Origin: Gautieria morchelliformis
Taxonomy: Eukaryota; Basidiomycota; Agaricomycetes; Gomphales; Gomphaceae
DNA: 64,000 bases
NCBI GenBank assembly: GCA_015179125.1
Contig: WHVA01000517.1
Span: forward strand, 1 to 64,000
Direction: 5' to 3'
The position numbers were made by a program, and so were the translations under genes. Below, in pieces: positions 12,638 through 24,045 of the stretch; positions within the stretch are counted from its first letter, which is position 1, and each line of letters starts with the position of its first letter. The notes under the pieces were generated by a model, which made no database searches, was not told the DNA's origin, and worked only from the letters and a program-made list of their open reading frames with translations.

Positions 12638-13030
12638 TATTGAACTCCGGCGGATCGATCGATTGAGAGACTTGGAAAGTTAATTCTCTAGTGCTTGTAT
12701 GTCTGCCTGCACGTTCGAACGGGATGAATAGCAGGAATAGCAGACACTCCCACGTCGCGTCTCGACTCTGCCGAGACCGTAGTCCATGGGTCATTCTACA
12801 TCATGTTTGGATGCAGCTTGTCAAGGTGAATGTTCGGTAAATAACCCAGGCGTAGATGCTGTGGATATGACAAGTCGAGAGAATGATACAAGGTCCTGAC
12901 GTTCATTATTTTCGCTCAACCAAGGCTTCAGATACCACGTACTGGTGTCGGATTATTACGATAGAGTTTTTGGACTAAGATTTTAATGCCTGCACTGACC
13001 CACAGTACCAACCTAAGTCGCCAAATACTA

Positions 13031-13061
13031 CGGGACATCCTCCTAGTAGGAGGATGTCCCG
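13031..13061. repeat. Perfect 31-bp palindrome
   Basis: A 15-nt arm (cgggacatcctccta), one central g and the exact reverse complement. It lies about 80 nt beyond the stop codon of the minus-strand kinase gene, in its 3' flank. It could form a hairpin in the transcript or be a short-inverted-repeat remnant. Confidence 0.8.
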
Positions 13062-13142
13062 TGGTCTGAGGTATCTCACATGCCGCATTTATTTTGGATA
13101 CTGTACGTCGGTTTGTACATTTTTTGATTCGTTCGACTAAGT

Positions 13143-15545
13143 CTATATTTCCGAGGTATCCACGAGGTCATCTAAAGCAGCCTGAATCGTCGAGATGGTG
13201 GGTCGATCTTCCGGGATGCTGGCCCAACAGCAGAGTAGGAGAGCCCATAGCCGATCTCCGGGACAAAAGTAACATTCGTCATTTGGAGAGGGTCGTTCCG
13301 GAACTACGCCATTACGTAAATTGGACAAAATACCGAAAATGTGCACACCGCTAGGAGGAGACCGTCCTGTCATGACCTGCAACGTACATCAGGGCGAGAG
13401 GAGAAGAAAGCTGCCATTAGAAACTTTCCTCGACGAATGTGATCGCGAGTGCCCATATGTCCGTTGAATAGGTCTTTGGAACGGCCTTGTCATCGTATGG
13501 GACCAGCTCCGGAGCCGCCCAGGCCCATGAGGCACCCGATCCTGACGTTGTGTGTCCGTGTTCCCCGGTGATACGTGAGACGCCAAAGTCGATTAACTTG
13601 GCCCTTCCCTCGTCGTCGACCATGACATTTGACTGTGACTTCGGTCAGCAAGCCACGCTGAGCTAGTGAATTAAAATCACCAACACCCTTGATATCCCCA
13701 TGTACAATCCCCTCGCCGTGAAGATAGTCCACCCCTGATGTAGTACCATGCAGCTAAAATTTAACCGCTTGAACCTTTTCATCCAGTGATATTCATTTGG
13801 ACTTACTAGTTTCAAGATGTTTAATTTAGATTTATCGGCAGATTTGATGTAGTCCACAATGTTGCCGCACTCAAAGAAGTGGGATATTAGTCCTATAGAC
13901 CCGTTGGCTTCCCGTGTAGTGCCATAAAGCCTAGCAATGTTCGGGTGTTGTAAACCTGTCCATGCACGAATTTCGCGACTTATGCGCTGTGAAGAATATG
14001 TTGAATGAAGCGAAAGCATGGTCAGTCGAGCTACTGACTTTTTGAAGGCGTGCCTGGGGAATAGTATCTCTTGAAATCAAAACCTTCTTTGCAACCTGTT
14101 CGGGGTGAGCTAGGATGAACAGATCATGCGCGAGAATGTCAACGAACGATTTCTTGTGAGAATCCGACATTCAATACAGCCTTGTACACAATTGAATAGC
14201 CACCGTAAGAGAGGGGATAGTCGCCTATAGTAGTTATGAATGGGCTCAAATCTTTCACTGACTCAGGCGGTGGGATTGTGTCTGAGGTGGATGATATAGG
14301 AGAGGGTGGTGTCTGGGGAGGACTTGAGGGGGGTGTCTGCATGGCAGGTATCGCCTCTCGACTATCTTGGTCGTCCAGCAGATTGAGAACCCCTCTCGCG
14401 AGTCTATTGATGACGTGTCCTACGCTAGACGTGGACAGTGTACTTATCATGTCTCGATGTTCCTTGAACCACGCAGCAAAATCCGAGGAACCGTAACGCA
14501 GACAGTGGTCAACAATTCTAAGCGTCTAGGAAAAGATAAAGTTTCTGTATTGACTTGTTCACGTAAAGGAAAATACCTTGCGAAGATGGTGATAGATATG
14601 TTGTCCAGTGAGGACAAAGAGTCGCTCCACCAATACACTTATCACTATTTCAAGACTGCAGCTATATTTGTGTTAGAGTACCATTCACCGTAGAAACATT
14701 AACTCACCTATCAAACGTGCAGGAAGCAATTTGATCCATCTTCTCTCTAGTGACGTCTGGGGGTATGTTTGCGGTGGCCCCGCGGACCATTTCCTCAACA
14801 ATCTCCTTTGCCGGAGGCTCAGTTCTACCATAGTATGATTCCCTGCCATGATTCCCGTTGCGTTCGTTGTCAGGGTCGAGATCGGAGGAATCGTGCACCG
14901 GAGAAGCTCGAGGCGTAGGCAGGGCTGACGACGGAGAACCTCTGTTCCTCCCAGATGTCGACTCGTGTCCGCTGTCTGACGTTCTATGTGGAGACCGAGC
15001 AGGATTGGGTTCACTCCATGACTGGACACATTTGTTCCGTTCCTCTTGGAATTTGGCATCGTCATCAAGTAGTTCGAATAACATCCGGGCTTTCTGCCGG
15101 ACGCGTTTGTTAGATGCCGCGGCGGCCCGGGAATGGAAGTTAATGAGGGCAGCGACGGCATATATGCGAGACTTGAAGTAATCTACAAATTCTGGCGGTG
15201 CAATGAGGGAACATTGTTGAACCACCACGAGGGTCTTCAAAAATACTTCAGCGTAAGAAAAGTGCATGATGAGATATCCTACATGTTCAACTTCGGAAAC
15301 GTGAAACCTGCCAGGGTCATTCAAACATAAAAACAGTTTTTTTCGAATGGTTTCCAGAGAGTCCTCGCTAAGTATCAGAGGTGGGTCCCCGAGGTTATCA
15401 AGATGCTGTCCCTGTTCACGAAGGCGGGAAATCACCTATATTTAGCTGCTCGAATCAACCTCCATACTTGTTCTCTTGTGGGAGGATTTGATGATTCCGT
15501 ACAAGCTGATACCTCTTCCTCGAGCTGGGTGGTCGATGGAGCCAT
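13143..15545 (-). CDS. Serine/threonine (TKL-like) protein kinase
   Basis: A multi-exon gene on the minus strand. Exon 1 is 15545-15513 (MAPSTTQLEEE); a 77-nt intron leads to 15435-14708. Further exons follow at about 14690-14577, from 14525, and on down to the stop at 13143. The N-terminal part is helical and Ser/Pro-rich with no known domain. The kinase domain shows a Gly-rich loop (SYGGYSIVYKA), VAKKVL with the ATP-binding Lys, REIRAW, HPNIARLYG, the catalytic loop HGDIKGSN interrupted by an intron, DFGVSR, WAAPEL, TDIWALAITF and a C-lobe ending CWASIPEDRPTI. HGD in place of HRD is common in expanded Agaricomycete kinases. The last intron (13428-13377) has GA where GT is expected (GAAAGT); the protein aligns best if this intron is removed. 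Substrate unknown; probably cytosolic. Confidence 0.75.
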
Positions 15546-16959
15546 GGTGGCGAGAAGAAGGAGGCGGCAAGGCGTTCATGAAGCACAGGCTACTCCAGGA
15601 ATGGACCTAGTATAATGTTAAATATCAAGAAGTCAGTGCCAAAGATGACTCGAAGCTAAGGTTCCTGGCCGGTTTGTGCCGGGATTAACGTAGGAAGTGA
15701 TAAGTCAACTAGAACAGGAGAAAACCTCTCACGTTTGATGACCATCTTAAGGAGGCCTATTCCGACCTGAGATCCGTCAATATGACAAGATTGTGACAGA
15801 GAAAAGTGTGAAAGACTTCAGAAAGGTTACAAATTTGAGTGGAGAAGACCTATGAGCTGAGACGATAATCAGTCTTTCTGGTACCAATGTTGGAGGATGA
15901 GTATACTGTACACTGTCAAAGAGACATACGCATCATATGCAAATAGGTTTTACTTCCGTTTGTTGGCCGAAGAGCACAAGCTGGAGTACTAAGTACTAGA
16001 TATGCGTGATCTCAAAAGCGTGCTACCGTGTCAGAATGCGATATTCAAGGCGAATGATTATCCCGTGCTTGTAAGTCTAAGAAATTATTTTACAAGCTTT
16101 GCGAATCTCCGCATTGTTTTCTTCAGCACTATGAGTATGGGCATCTGTGTACGTCCCGGGACTTAGTCACGCTACCACACGTGTGACGTCATGCAGGCCA
16201 GAGCTCAATGCCTTCCCATCAACGAAGACAGCCCTATTTACTGTTTTCCGTTCGCGTTCGCCTCTGATTCTCCTATTATACTTGAACCTCGCTATGACAT
16301 CTCTGCCAGTGTTGGAATCTCCATGCGGAGGCTGTACGCCTTTCGGGAGCAATTGCTTGCATAGCGCGTTTGTAGGCACCCAAGGGATCATGCACAAAGG
16401 GCAGATTGTTGTAGCCAGTCTCATTCGGCAACGTGTTGTGCTCTACGCGGAATCATACGGGCTCTGTTGAAATGAAACATGGTTTCCTACCGGGGGGAAC
16501 GCGACATCCTGTGAATTCAAACAAAACCTGAACGACGGCCGTCACCTCTCTTGTTTATCGGAATGATACAACATGTCGATGATATCCCATCGCCATATCA
16601 AGTGTATCAAGTGGCCGGGAGTATTAGTTTCTGCGCGTTCTACACCGCTGCAATCTAAGTGCTCTTTCATCCACCTAGTTTATATGTAGGCATGCAGAAA
16701 CATGTCCTAGCCCCTGTTGCACAACGTGGAGCTCTTCTGGAGGCACTTGGTTTGATGACCGTTGATCCTAGTTCGTGCGTGTCAGATACCTTTTAACCCT
16801 GGATTACTTATGAGCTTGCAGACGTGGACGTTCGCCGGAGCGTATTTGGTGGATACGGTATTTCGTATATGCCTTTGACTTACACATCCACCCACCACTT
16901 CTTTGTCTTAAATAGAGCAGAAATGTTCATATCGTTCTCTGTACACCACTCTTACTGAA
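15546..16959. other. Intergenic
   Basis: Divergent upstream region of the kinase (minus) and terpene synthase (plus) genes. A roughly 300-nt stretch at 16147-16470 is open on both strands, but neither translation has a recognisable motif, so no gene is called. Confidence 0.4.
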
Positions 16960-18192
16960 ATGTCCCCGTCTGACGTCGCTGGACTTTCTCCCAACCATTC
17001 CACCTTCCAACTTCCCGACCTTACCTCACACTGCCAGTTCACCCTTACCTGTCACCCGAATGGAGGCATTATTGGCAAGGCATCGGCTGAGTGGTACCAG
17101 AATGGATGCAGCGACTTCACCGACAAGAAACGCAAGGATCTGATAGGTCTTAAGGCGGATGTTCTGGCAGGGTATGTCTACCATGATACCGATGACGAAC
17201 ATCTGAGAGTCGTCTGCGATTTCATGAACTTCATTTTTCTTCTCGATGATGTGTCGGATGGGCTGTTAACCAAAGACACCAAAGTGCTTGCGCACATCGT
17301 GTCGAACGCCCTGCAAAATCCACATTCATATCGTCGTATTTTGGCCAATGGCATGGAGTTACCGGAACAAGAGCCTGATGTCAGTAAATTGGCGAGAGAG
17401 TTAGTAACATTAAATTAAGACGTCCAGCGCTCACAGTTTGCTTGTAGTTTCTGGGCCCGATGTATCCATGATGCAGCACTCGGGTTTCAGGCTCGCTTCA
17501 GCAAAAGCTTAGCCTCCTACTTGACAGCTGTCCGTACACAGGCCTATGAGCGAGACAAGGGCGTTATTCCTAGCCTGGATTCCTACATGATTGCTCGCTG
17601 TGATAATAGTGGTCTATGGCCTCTAATGGACTGTTTTGAGTATACCCTCCGCATCGATCTCCCAGGCTATGTGATTAATCACCCAGTCATCAATATTCTG
17701 AAGCAGTATGTGAATGAATTTGTCGCATGGTCGAATGTGCGTATCCGCCACGTTTTGCGGCCTGGCTGCTCACTGTATTATTCTGCATAGGACATATTTT
17801 CGTTCAAGGCTGAACAAGCTCGCGGCGATAACTACAATATGGTCGCCATTCTCATGGAACACCACGATTTGGATGTTCAAGGCGCCGTCGATCACATCGC
17901 AGATCTGTGCCGCCAAATCATACCTGCATTTTGCAAAAGCAGAGCAGAGCTTCCCTCTTGGGGACCGGAAGTCGACAAGGACGTCTCCCGTTATATACGA
18001 GGCCTCGAGAGTTGGATGTCAGGGTCACTCCACTGGAGCTTCATCACGGAACGCTATTTTGGGCCCGAGGTCCTCGAAATCAAGCAGAGCCGGGTTATCA
18101 CGTTAATCCCGCCTGAAGGTTTTATGGCCAATTCCACGTGTAAGTTGGCAACCCTCACCCGTCTCATGAGACCCATGTTGATGATAAACTAG
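16960..18192 (+). CDS. Sesquiterpene synthase (basidiomycete terpene cyclase)
   Basis: Exons 16960-17399, 17448-17736 and 17791-18192 join through GT-AG introns of 48 and 54 nt to about 376 aa, the usual length for the family. Seen: the Asp-rich metal-binding motif DDVSD in exon 1 (residue about 95), DFWARC formed across intron 1, the NSE-type motif NDIFSFKAEQARGD formed across intron 2, and the C-terminal SLHWSFITERYFG with the conserved Arg-Tyr. These are the Mg2+/diphosphate sites of class I terpene cyclases acting on farnesyl diphosphate. The product cannot be deduced. There is no signal peptide, so it is cytosolic. A GTAAGT near 18140 may mark one more intron, so the last residues are uncertain. 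No P450, FAD enzyme or prenyltransferase was seen nearby. Confidence 0.88.
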
Positions 18193-19598
18193 ACTACGTC
18201 TCAGGTCGTTGACGAGGAATACTTATCGCATTCACTTTGAATCAGTCAAGGCCAACAATGTGTCATGTTGATCGGCTCCTCTGAAATTTCTTATGCATAT
18301 GTACTTAATACTACTTATAAGTCTGTCAACTAGAATGCATCCAGGAGATACTTTGGAGATCCCCTTCACAGCTTAGGTCGACCCCTAATACTTCCAGGTC
18401 TCCAACCCGTCCAAATTAATGTCACGATACTGGTTGTTAGCTCAGACCAACAATCACCATCTTTGCTTTTTGGTTGGGGGTGAGGGTGAGGGAATTTCTG
18501 GAATTTTTGGATAATTTGGCTATGAGTATATTTCTTCAGTGTCGCCCTCATGAATGTACGTGGAAAATTACGCAATATCCGAGCAAAATGGTTTGCAGCA
18601 CACTCGACACATGCCCTTCAACGACTGTGCATGTCATCTCAATCGTGCTGTGAGGTACTCAGTGAGCCGTAGGTCCGCATAATACTTTCACGGTGATAAA
18701 GTATTTAGCGCCACTTAGCTTTGACAATCCGCAGTGGCTGCGCTGAGTCGGAGTGGGCTGCGCTGAGCCGGAGTGGGTGGCAGGGACGAACAATTAATTA
18801 ACATGCGGGTGTCACGTCGGCATCATTTAGATCTTCAGGATCCTGAACCGCCGCAGCAGGTTGCGTACTATTATCCTAAGTATATGGAGTCATCATGATA
18901 CTGAAACGGTTCGGGGGAAGTTAGGGAACGAGATGTAGGAGAGTCGAGACAAGCATCCTATTTTAGCTAGGTTGGAGATTACAGAAGAGTCAAGCATAGC
19001 AATGGATAACCCTCCTACTGTAAGTATATACTTGTTCTGGACCTTTCTTACGTAATATGAATCTCTTGTGTACGTCGATCCATTGATTCAAGCGCTCGTC
19101 ACACTCGTCTGCACCGGATCCTTGGGTCGACCATCGTCCCTCTGAACTATTAAACTAAGCTACTACAGTACACTACAGGTAACTTCTGAATCAAATGAAC
19201 AGTATTGTACTTAATTGGTCAGTTAGATGTGGGCCTCGACGGTCTGAACTGGCTTGCCCAACGATCGTGGTACTACCGTACGGGGGTAGTCGAATACCAA
19301 TACCACTCCTGTGTAAATTGGACATCGGCGCAGCACACCGAATTCGCTATCGAACCGAGACCGAGACACAAGGCTACCTTGCCATGCTTGATACGGGTGT
19401 AGGGTTCCCAAGCTTGGGTGTAACTGCGGCCGCCAAAGATAGAGCTTGTCACTGTCAAACATGCGCAGAGATTTTCTTAGTAGCTCTTGGATGTGCATTA
19501 TCCTAAGCAGCGCAGTCTGATGAAGTGCGTTACTGGATGGCCATGTAAGAAATGTATAAGAGACCCGCACGAGGTGTGGTAAGAGGTCCATCACCAGG
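18193..19598. other. Intergenic with a short direct repeat
   Basis: No gene was recognised. At about 18735-18780 a unit of roughly 21 nt (ggctgcgctgagccggagtg) occurs twice in tandem with one mismatch. Confidence 0.45.
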
Positions 19599-21714
19599 AT
19601 GATGCTCTTGCTGCTAACTTTCCTTACACCGATTCTTCCCATACTTGCAGTAGGACCCTATGTTGAGACGACTACAGGTCCTATTGTGGGATCTGAAGTA
19701 GCCCCGGGCGTTTTATCTTGGAAAGGCATCCCATTCGCAGTCCCACCTACTGGGATGCGGCGTTGGACAGCCCCAGTCCTTAACAAGTGGGTGAATGTCA
19801 AAAACACTACGGTCCTCAGCCCAGCTTGTGTTCAGCAACTGGACAAGTCACAGGCGGCCACCGATCCGGGCCAAATATTCTACAACACACCGCCACTAGC
19901 AGAGGACGAGGACTGTCTTACAATCAATGTCTGGGCCCCCTCCAACTCCTCTGGGAAGCCCAAGGCGGTTCTTTTTTGGATATATGGTCAGTCCTGCCGC
20001 ACGCATATTGCAGTTGAGTGGCTAACGTCACTGCTTCAAGGCAACGGTTTCGCTTTCGGCGGCTCTGGAACATTTTTCTATGACGGTACCTCATTTGCTG
20101 AGAATCAAGACGTCATACTGGTCTCACATAACTATGTGATTGTTCCTTTCGTCCCTGTATTATGATGGTTAATCCATATAACAGCGTACAAATGTTTTTG
20201 GCTTCCCTAAGTAACTCGTTGTAGCCTCACACCTTGAACATTATCCCATTGTTGCCCCAGTTCTCCAGAACTCCCTTTGGAACATCAGAACCTGGGTCTT
20301 CTGGACCAGCAGCTCGCATTGTCCTGGACTAAGGAGTGAGCGTCGATTCCGGAGAACGTCTAATTCACACTCACACAAGTCTCTGCAGGAACATCGCTAG
20401 ATTTGGTGGTGATCCAGAAAAGGTTTGCATTTCCATTCATTGAGGGAGTGCATCGGACGAAGACATTTTTCAGATCACCCTGTTTGGTCTTTCAGCAGGA
20501 TCGGGTAGTGTCGCACTTCTTCTGGAACGCTTCCCCACAGCTCCTCCTTTCCATGCTGTCATCCTCCAATCAGGCGTAATAGATGCATTGGATAACATGG
20601 GAAGTACTGCTTCCGCCGGTAACTTTAGCGTGTGGAACAGCATGGCAACCCATTTTGGTTGTCCCTCTACAAATGGTGCCTCTCAATTAGAGTGTATGAG
20701 GAACGTTTTCGCTAGTGATCTCGAGCAGTGAGCAAACAAGCGACGTTAATGCCTATAGTCACTTAACCGACGTAGATTCACCCTTAATGACTCCTTGAGT
20801 TTTGGACCACAAGCAGACGGAGGGTGAGGATTACACCGCCACGGTATGCTGTGACGTATGGGGTGCTTATGCAACCTGTGTTTTCTAGAAACACTGTGCC
20901 GGACCACCCTACGGAGCTTCTGAAAATGGGTCGTTTTGCTCGGGTTCCAATAATGATCGGAGATGACTCCGAAGGCCTGTCGTTCATGACTATAGGCGCA
21001 AATAACTTCACCGACTTCATATCACAACCCCCCTTCAATTCTCTTCCCGCCAACGAATTGCGTTCCTTGTATCCTGTTCCCGAGAAGTTTGACACTGAAG
21101 CGCAGGCAGTTGTCGCTTTAGGAACTGATTTCCAGTATCGCTGGTGAGCTCATATGAACCCCAATCTGACGAAGCTCGGACCCTCTCACACAGCATGATC
21201 CAGCCCCGATGCCATGTTTGCAGACCTCATTACAAACAATAGTCTCTCGACTGTTTATCGGTTTGTATATGGCGCTAGGTTTCCGGAGTTCGAGTTCTTC
21301 CCCAACGCTGGTGCTTCTGAGGGGACTGAACGTCCGTCACATTTGTTCATCGGGCTTTCGGTTGGATCTGACGCAATTTATCAAATACAGTGCCTCTTGT
21401 TTTCGGGAACCTCTTCAACCCGAAAAACTCGACGGAGGTAGCCTTATCAAAGACAATGCAGACCATTTGGGTACGCCTTTTCTTGGGTTTTATGCCATAT
21501 GTGAGCTGGAGATCAACCTTCTCGGTGACAGGCCAATTTTGCGAAGCTGCCCGAACAGTCCCCGGCACCAAACTGGCCAGCCTATGAACCCACCCGCAAG
21601 GCGATCGCTAATTTAGCATTTGAAGGCAACGTCGAGCTCAACACCGTTGTGAAAATTGCGAATACCTCGGATGTGGATAGGGCGTGCCCCCTCCTCGATA
21701 CGTTGCCGTTGTAA
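19599..21714 (+). CDS. Secreted type-B carboxylesterase/lipase-like protein
   Basis: Starts with a signal peptide (MMLLLLTFLTPILPILAV), followed by GPIVGS, WKGIPFAVPP and DCLTINVWAP, hallmarks of the alpha/beta-hydrolase carboxylesterase family. Exon 1 ends at 19986. Exon 2 starts at 20041 with the oxyanion-loop region GNGFAFGGSGT; HNY joins RTNVFGFP across the next intron. Later exons carry NIARFGGDPEK, then ITLFGLSAGSGS with the nucleophile Ser (codon 20492-20494; GLSAG instead of the usual GESAG) and GDDSEG with the acid residue. The final exon ends LLDTLPL at 21714. The usual catalytic-His motif (GASHGSE type) reads GASEGTE, with GAG at 21319-21321, so activity is doubtful unless another His serves. 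About nine to ten exons; the later boundaries are only approximate. Confidence 0.78.
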
Positions 21715-22296
21715 TTAGCAGCCATCGTTTTATGTCAATGTCTTATTTATTGTTAAGTACACTTTGGTGCAACTCACCTCAATCACTAAGAAATCAAAAC
21801 ATGTATATGCATATATGCATGTTTGAATTTGCATGTAGCCAGTGTTATTATATCAGTTACGCATGGCAGTACATTACATGTTCTAATAAAGGAGATATTA
21901 GGCAGAACCGCCCATGCGACAAAGAACTTGAAGGCAAGACGACTCACGCCCTCTTGGAGTTTGCAGGATCAGGATTTTTCCATGACGCAAGTATCATGAC
22001 AATAAGATCCGTTTCGCTTAGATACGCTGTGATACCAGTACCAGCTTCAAGCTTGCATGCTTAGTAAGTACCAATGAATTCATCCTCCGCTTCCTTGCTT
22101 GCCAACAACCTAGCTGGCCTGGTTGAATCTTCTTTTCCTCGTACAATATTCCCCTTATAATCAATAGTCGCCAATTAATTGAGCCCGCACTATTCTTGTC
22201 ATAGCCAGCCACCTCAGCCGCCACTGGTAAAACCCCAGCCTCTCACTTGCCTCGAACCTTCCTCACGTCTGTGACAACATACCAAGGATTTTATCC
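21715..22296. other. Intergenic
   Basis: Holds the 3' flank of the esterase gene and the upstream region of the gene at 22297. AT-rich around 21720-21890. Nothing else was recognised. Confidence 0.4.
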
Positions 22297-23709
22297 ATGC
22301 ATCATCCCAAATCACTCGTGGAATTTTCATCTGCTATAGAGATTCTCTCTGTCCCCCGAGCTGCCACACCCGTGCCCGAGGAACGCCTTTCCCAAACACT
22401 CAAGTCACTCTTTACGCTCGCTGAGGTGGCTGCCAGACGTCGTGCAAGCAGAAGCGCCAAGAAGCTAACCGTGAAGACCAACGAGAACGGCTGTTATGCC
22501 GATATTGCTACGAGTTCATCTCCTTTGGTCAATCTGCGGCGCAGCAAGTCTAGTGGAGATGTAACAGTCCTCGGCGACAATCCCCGTGCGTTGAATGTTA
22601 ATCCCGACGCTGGTCTTCCTAGGAAGCACTCTTCTGTAATCAAAGTCCGGAAATGCAACCAAGGCTTCTCTGTGGCGACATCCTCCGTGATGCCTTCCAA
22701 AATCCCCAAAGCCAAACCTCCGACGTCGCTCAGCGCAGACAATTCTTGCCATCCATACCTAGGCGAGGATAGTTGCAAACCCCCTGCGACAACATTTGCG
22801 ACCTCTAAACCGGAGGGACTCAATGTCGTTGGCGATGCTCTCTTCGTCGTGCACACACCTCAGACACCAGCGAAGTCAACTAAAAACCTCACGCTTGCTG
22901 CACACGTTCCGTCTCTTCCCAAAGTTGCTTCCCCTTTCTCTCCGCGCACCAACCAACCCTGCCAGGATCAGACGCAGACACGTCCCTCTGCACGCTCTTC
23001 TCCTAGCACCGGACACACTAACGCAAGTTTGCGTCTTACAAAGTCTCATTGGGAACTCCGCTACGAGGCTTGGATAAATTCCCTTCGCACTCATCGACGC
23101 CCACGCTCTGCGCTGTCTGCTGCTAGACCACCTCCTGTAGTAGAGGAGCTACTCCCACGCTCGCGCTTCCCAGAGCCGCCGACAAATCCGGCGTTGTTCC
23201 CCCGTGCCGGGATGTTGACTCCAAAAGCTTTGCGAAACTACTCTATGACATCAGATGAGGAATCGCGTTCCACGCTGGACCTCGACTGGGCAATGCGCGG
23301 GTGGCCTATGTATAAGATACAGAGGACGCTTTTCGTGCATGATATGCACGTGAGATTTTGGTTCCCTATTGTGCCGTCTACCGCCGAGAAGAAAAAAGGA
23401 GGGGATCCAGCCGGGGTGAATCACTACCTGAGAAACGTGAACAATGGTGAGGGGGAGGAACGGACTCTGAGGCGTTGGGAGTGGGATTGGGAGTTAAGAT
23501 GGAGGGTTGTGGAGGCTATGGTCGAGGATGAAAATGATAGGGATAGGGCAGAGTGTGAGTATGACGTCTTCCTTGCCGAGAACCACCATGGAGACGAGGC
23601 GTATGCAGGTTGCGAGGTTGAGGTGGAGGGGCGGGTGCGAACGAAAGAAGATGAATGGGAGTGGGATGAAAATGCCATGGAAATTGATTCAGTGCTGTCA
23701 CTGCTGTGA
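22297..23709 (+). CDS. Unknown protein, 470 aa, single exon
   Basis: An uninterrupted 470-codon frame starting at ATG 22297 after a plausible leader. The N-terminal third has a helical patch (ERLSQTLKSLFTLAEVAARRRASRSAKK) with a basic cluster. The middle is Ser/Pro/Thr-rich and probably disordered. The C-terminal part is Trp- and charge-rich (DLDWAMRGWPMYKIQRTLFV, then RRWEWDWELRWRVVEAMVED) and ends in a strongly acidic tail. There is no signal peptide, membrane segment or known catalytic motif. Length, codon quality and a structured-looking C-terminus argue for a real gene. Function not recognised. Confidence 0.7.
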   Translation: MHHPKSLVEFSSAIEILSVPRAATPVPEERLSQTLKSLFTLAEVAARRRASRSAKKLTVKTNENGCYADIATSSSPLVNLRRSKSSGDVTVLGDNPRALNVNPDAGLPRKHSSVIKVRKCNQGFSVATSSVMPSKIPKAKPPTSLSADNSCHPYLGEDSCKPPATTFATSKPEGLNVVGDALFVVHTPQTPAKSTKNLTLAAHVPSLPKVASPFSPRTNQPCQDQTQTRPSARSSPSTGHTNASLRLTKSHWELRYEAWINSLRTHRRPRSALSAARPPPVVEELLPRSRFPEPPTNPALFPRAGMLTPKALRNYSMTSDEESRSTLDLDWAMRGWPMYKIQRTLFVHDMHVRFWFPIVPSTAEKKKGGDPAGVNHYLRNVNNGEGEERTLRRWEWDWELRWRVVEAMVEDENDRDRAECEYDVFLAENHHGDEAYAGCEVEVEGRVRTKEDEWEWDENAMEIDSVLSLL

Positions 23710-23879
23710 GATGAAGGGGTAGCTACAACGTCTTGTGGCGCCGTCACGCGACTGCTAACTCGCTCTAATCAGTCCCCCATGGCCATCTGTACTGTATTCA
23801 GTGTTGTGTTGCCTATAGGCTATGTATAGCAGCTACCAAGCCTTGATTTGCAAACTTCAGATATTGTACAGTACGGGCT

Positions 23880-24045
23880 ACCTAATGTACTTACGCTTCC
23901 ATCATTTTCCACTCCAGTCCGCCACGACAACTTAAGATGCTGGCCGGATCCATCTAGGGTGCTCGCATGCAGGTGACTAGTTAGGTTAGTTCGCTCTCAT
24001 TTCAACGGAAGCGAAAACTTCATTGAGATCCTCGTCGTTTAAGGC
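23880..24045 (+). repeat. Dispersed repeat, copy 1
   Basis: A stretch including ggatccatctagggtgctcg and ttaggttagttcgctctcat, then gagatcctcgtcgttta, recurs in the same orientation at about 58690-58866 with small indels. No coding content, TIR or target duplication was evident, so its nature is unknown. Confidence 0.7.

Noticed and set aside
16147..16470. Possible small gene, either strand
   Set aside because: Both strands are open for about 85-107 codons, but neither shows a motif, intron or codon pattern to prefer it.
16960..21714. Terpene biosynthetic cluster
   Set aside because: Only the synthase and an esterase with an altered triad are adjacent; no P450, oxidoreductase, transporter or regulator was recognised.
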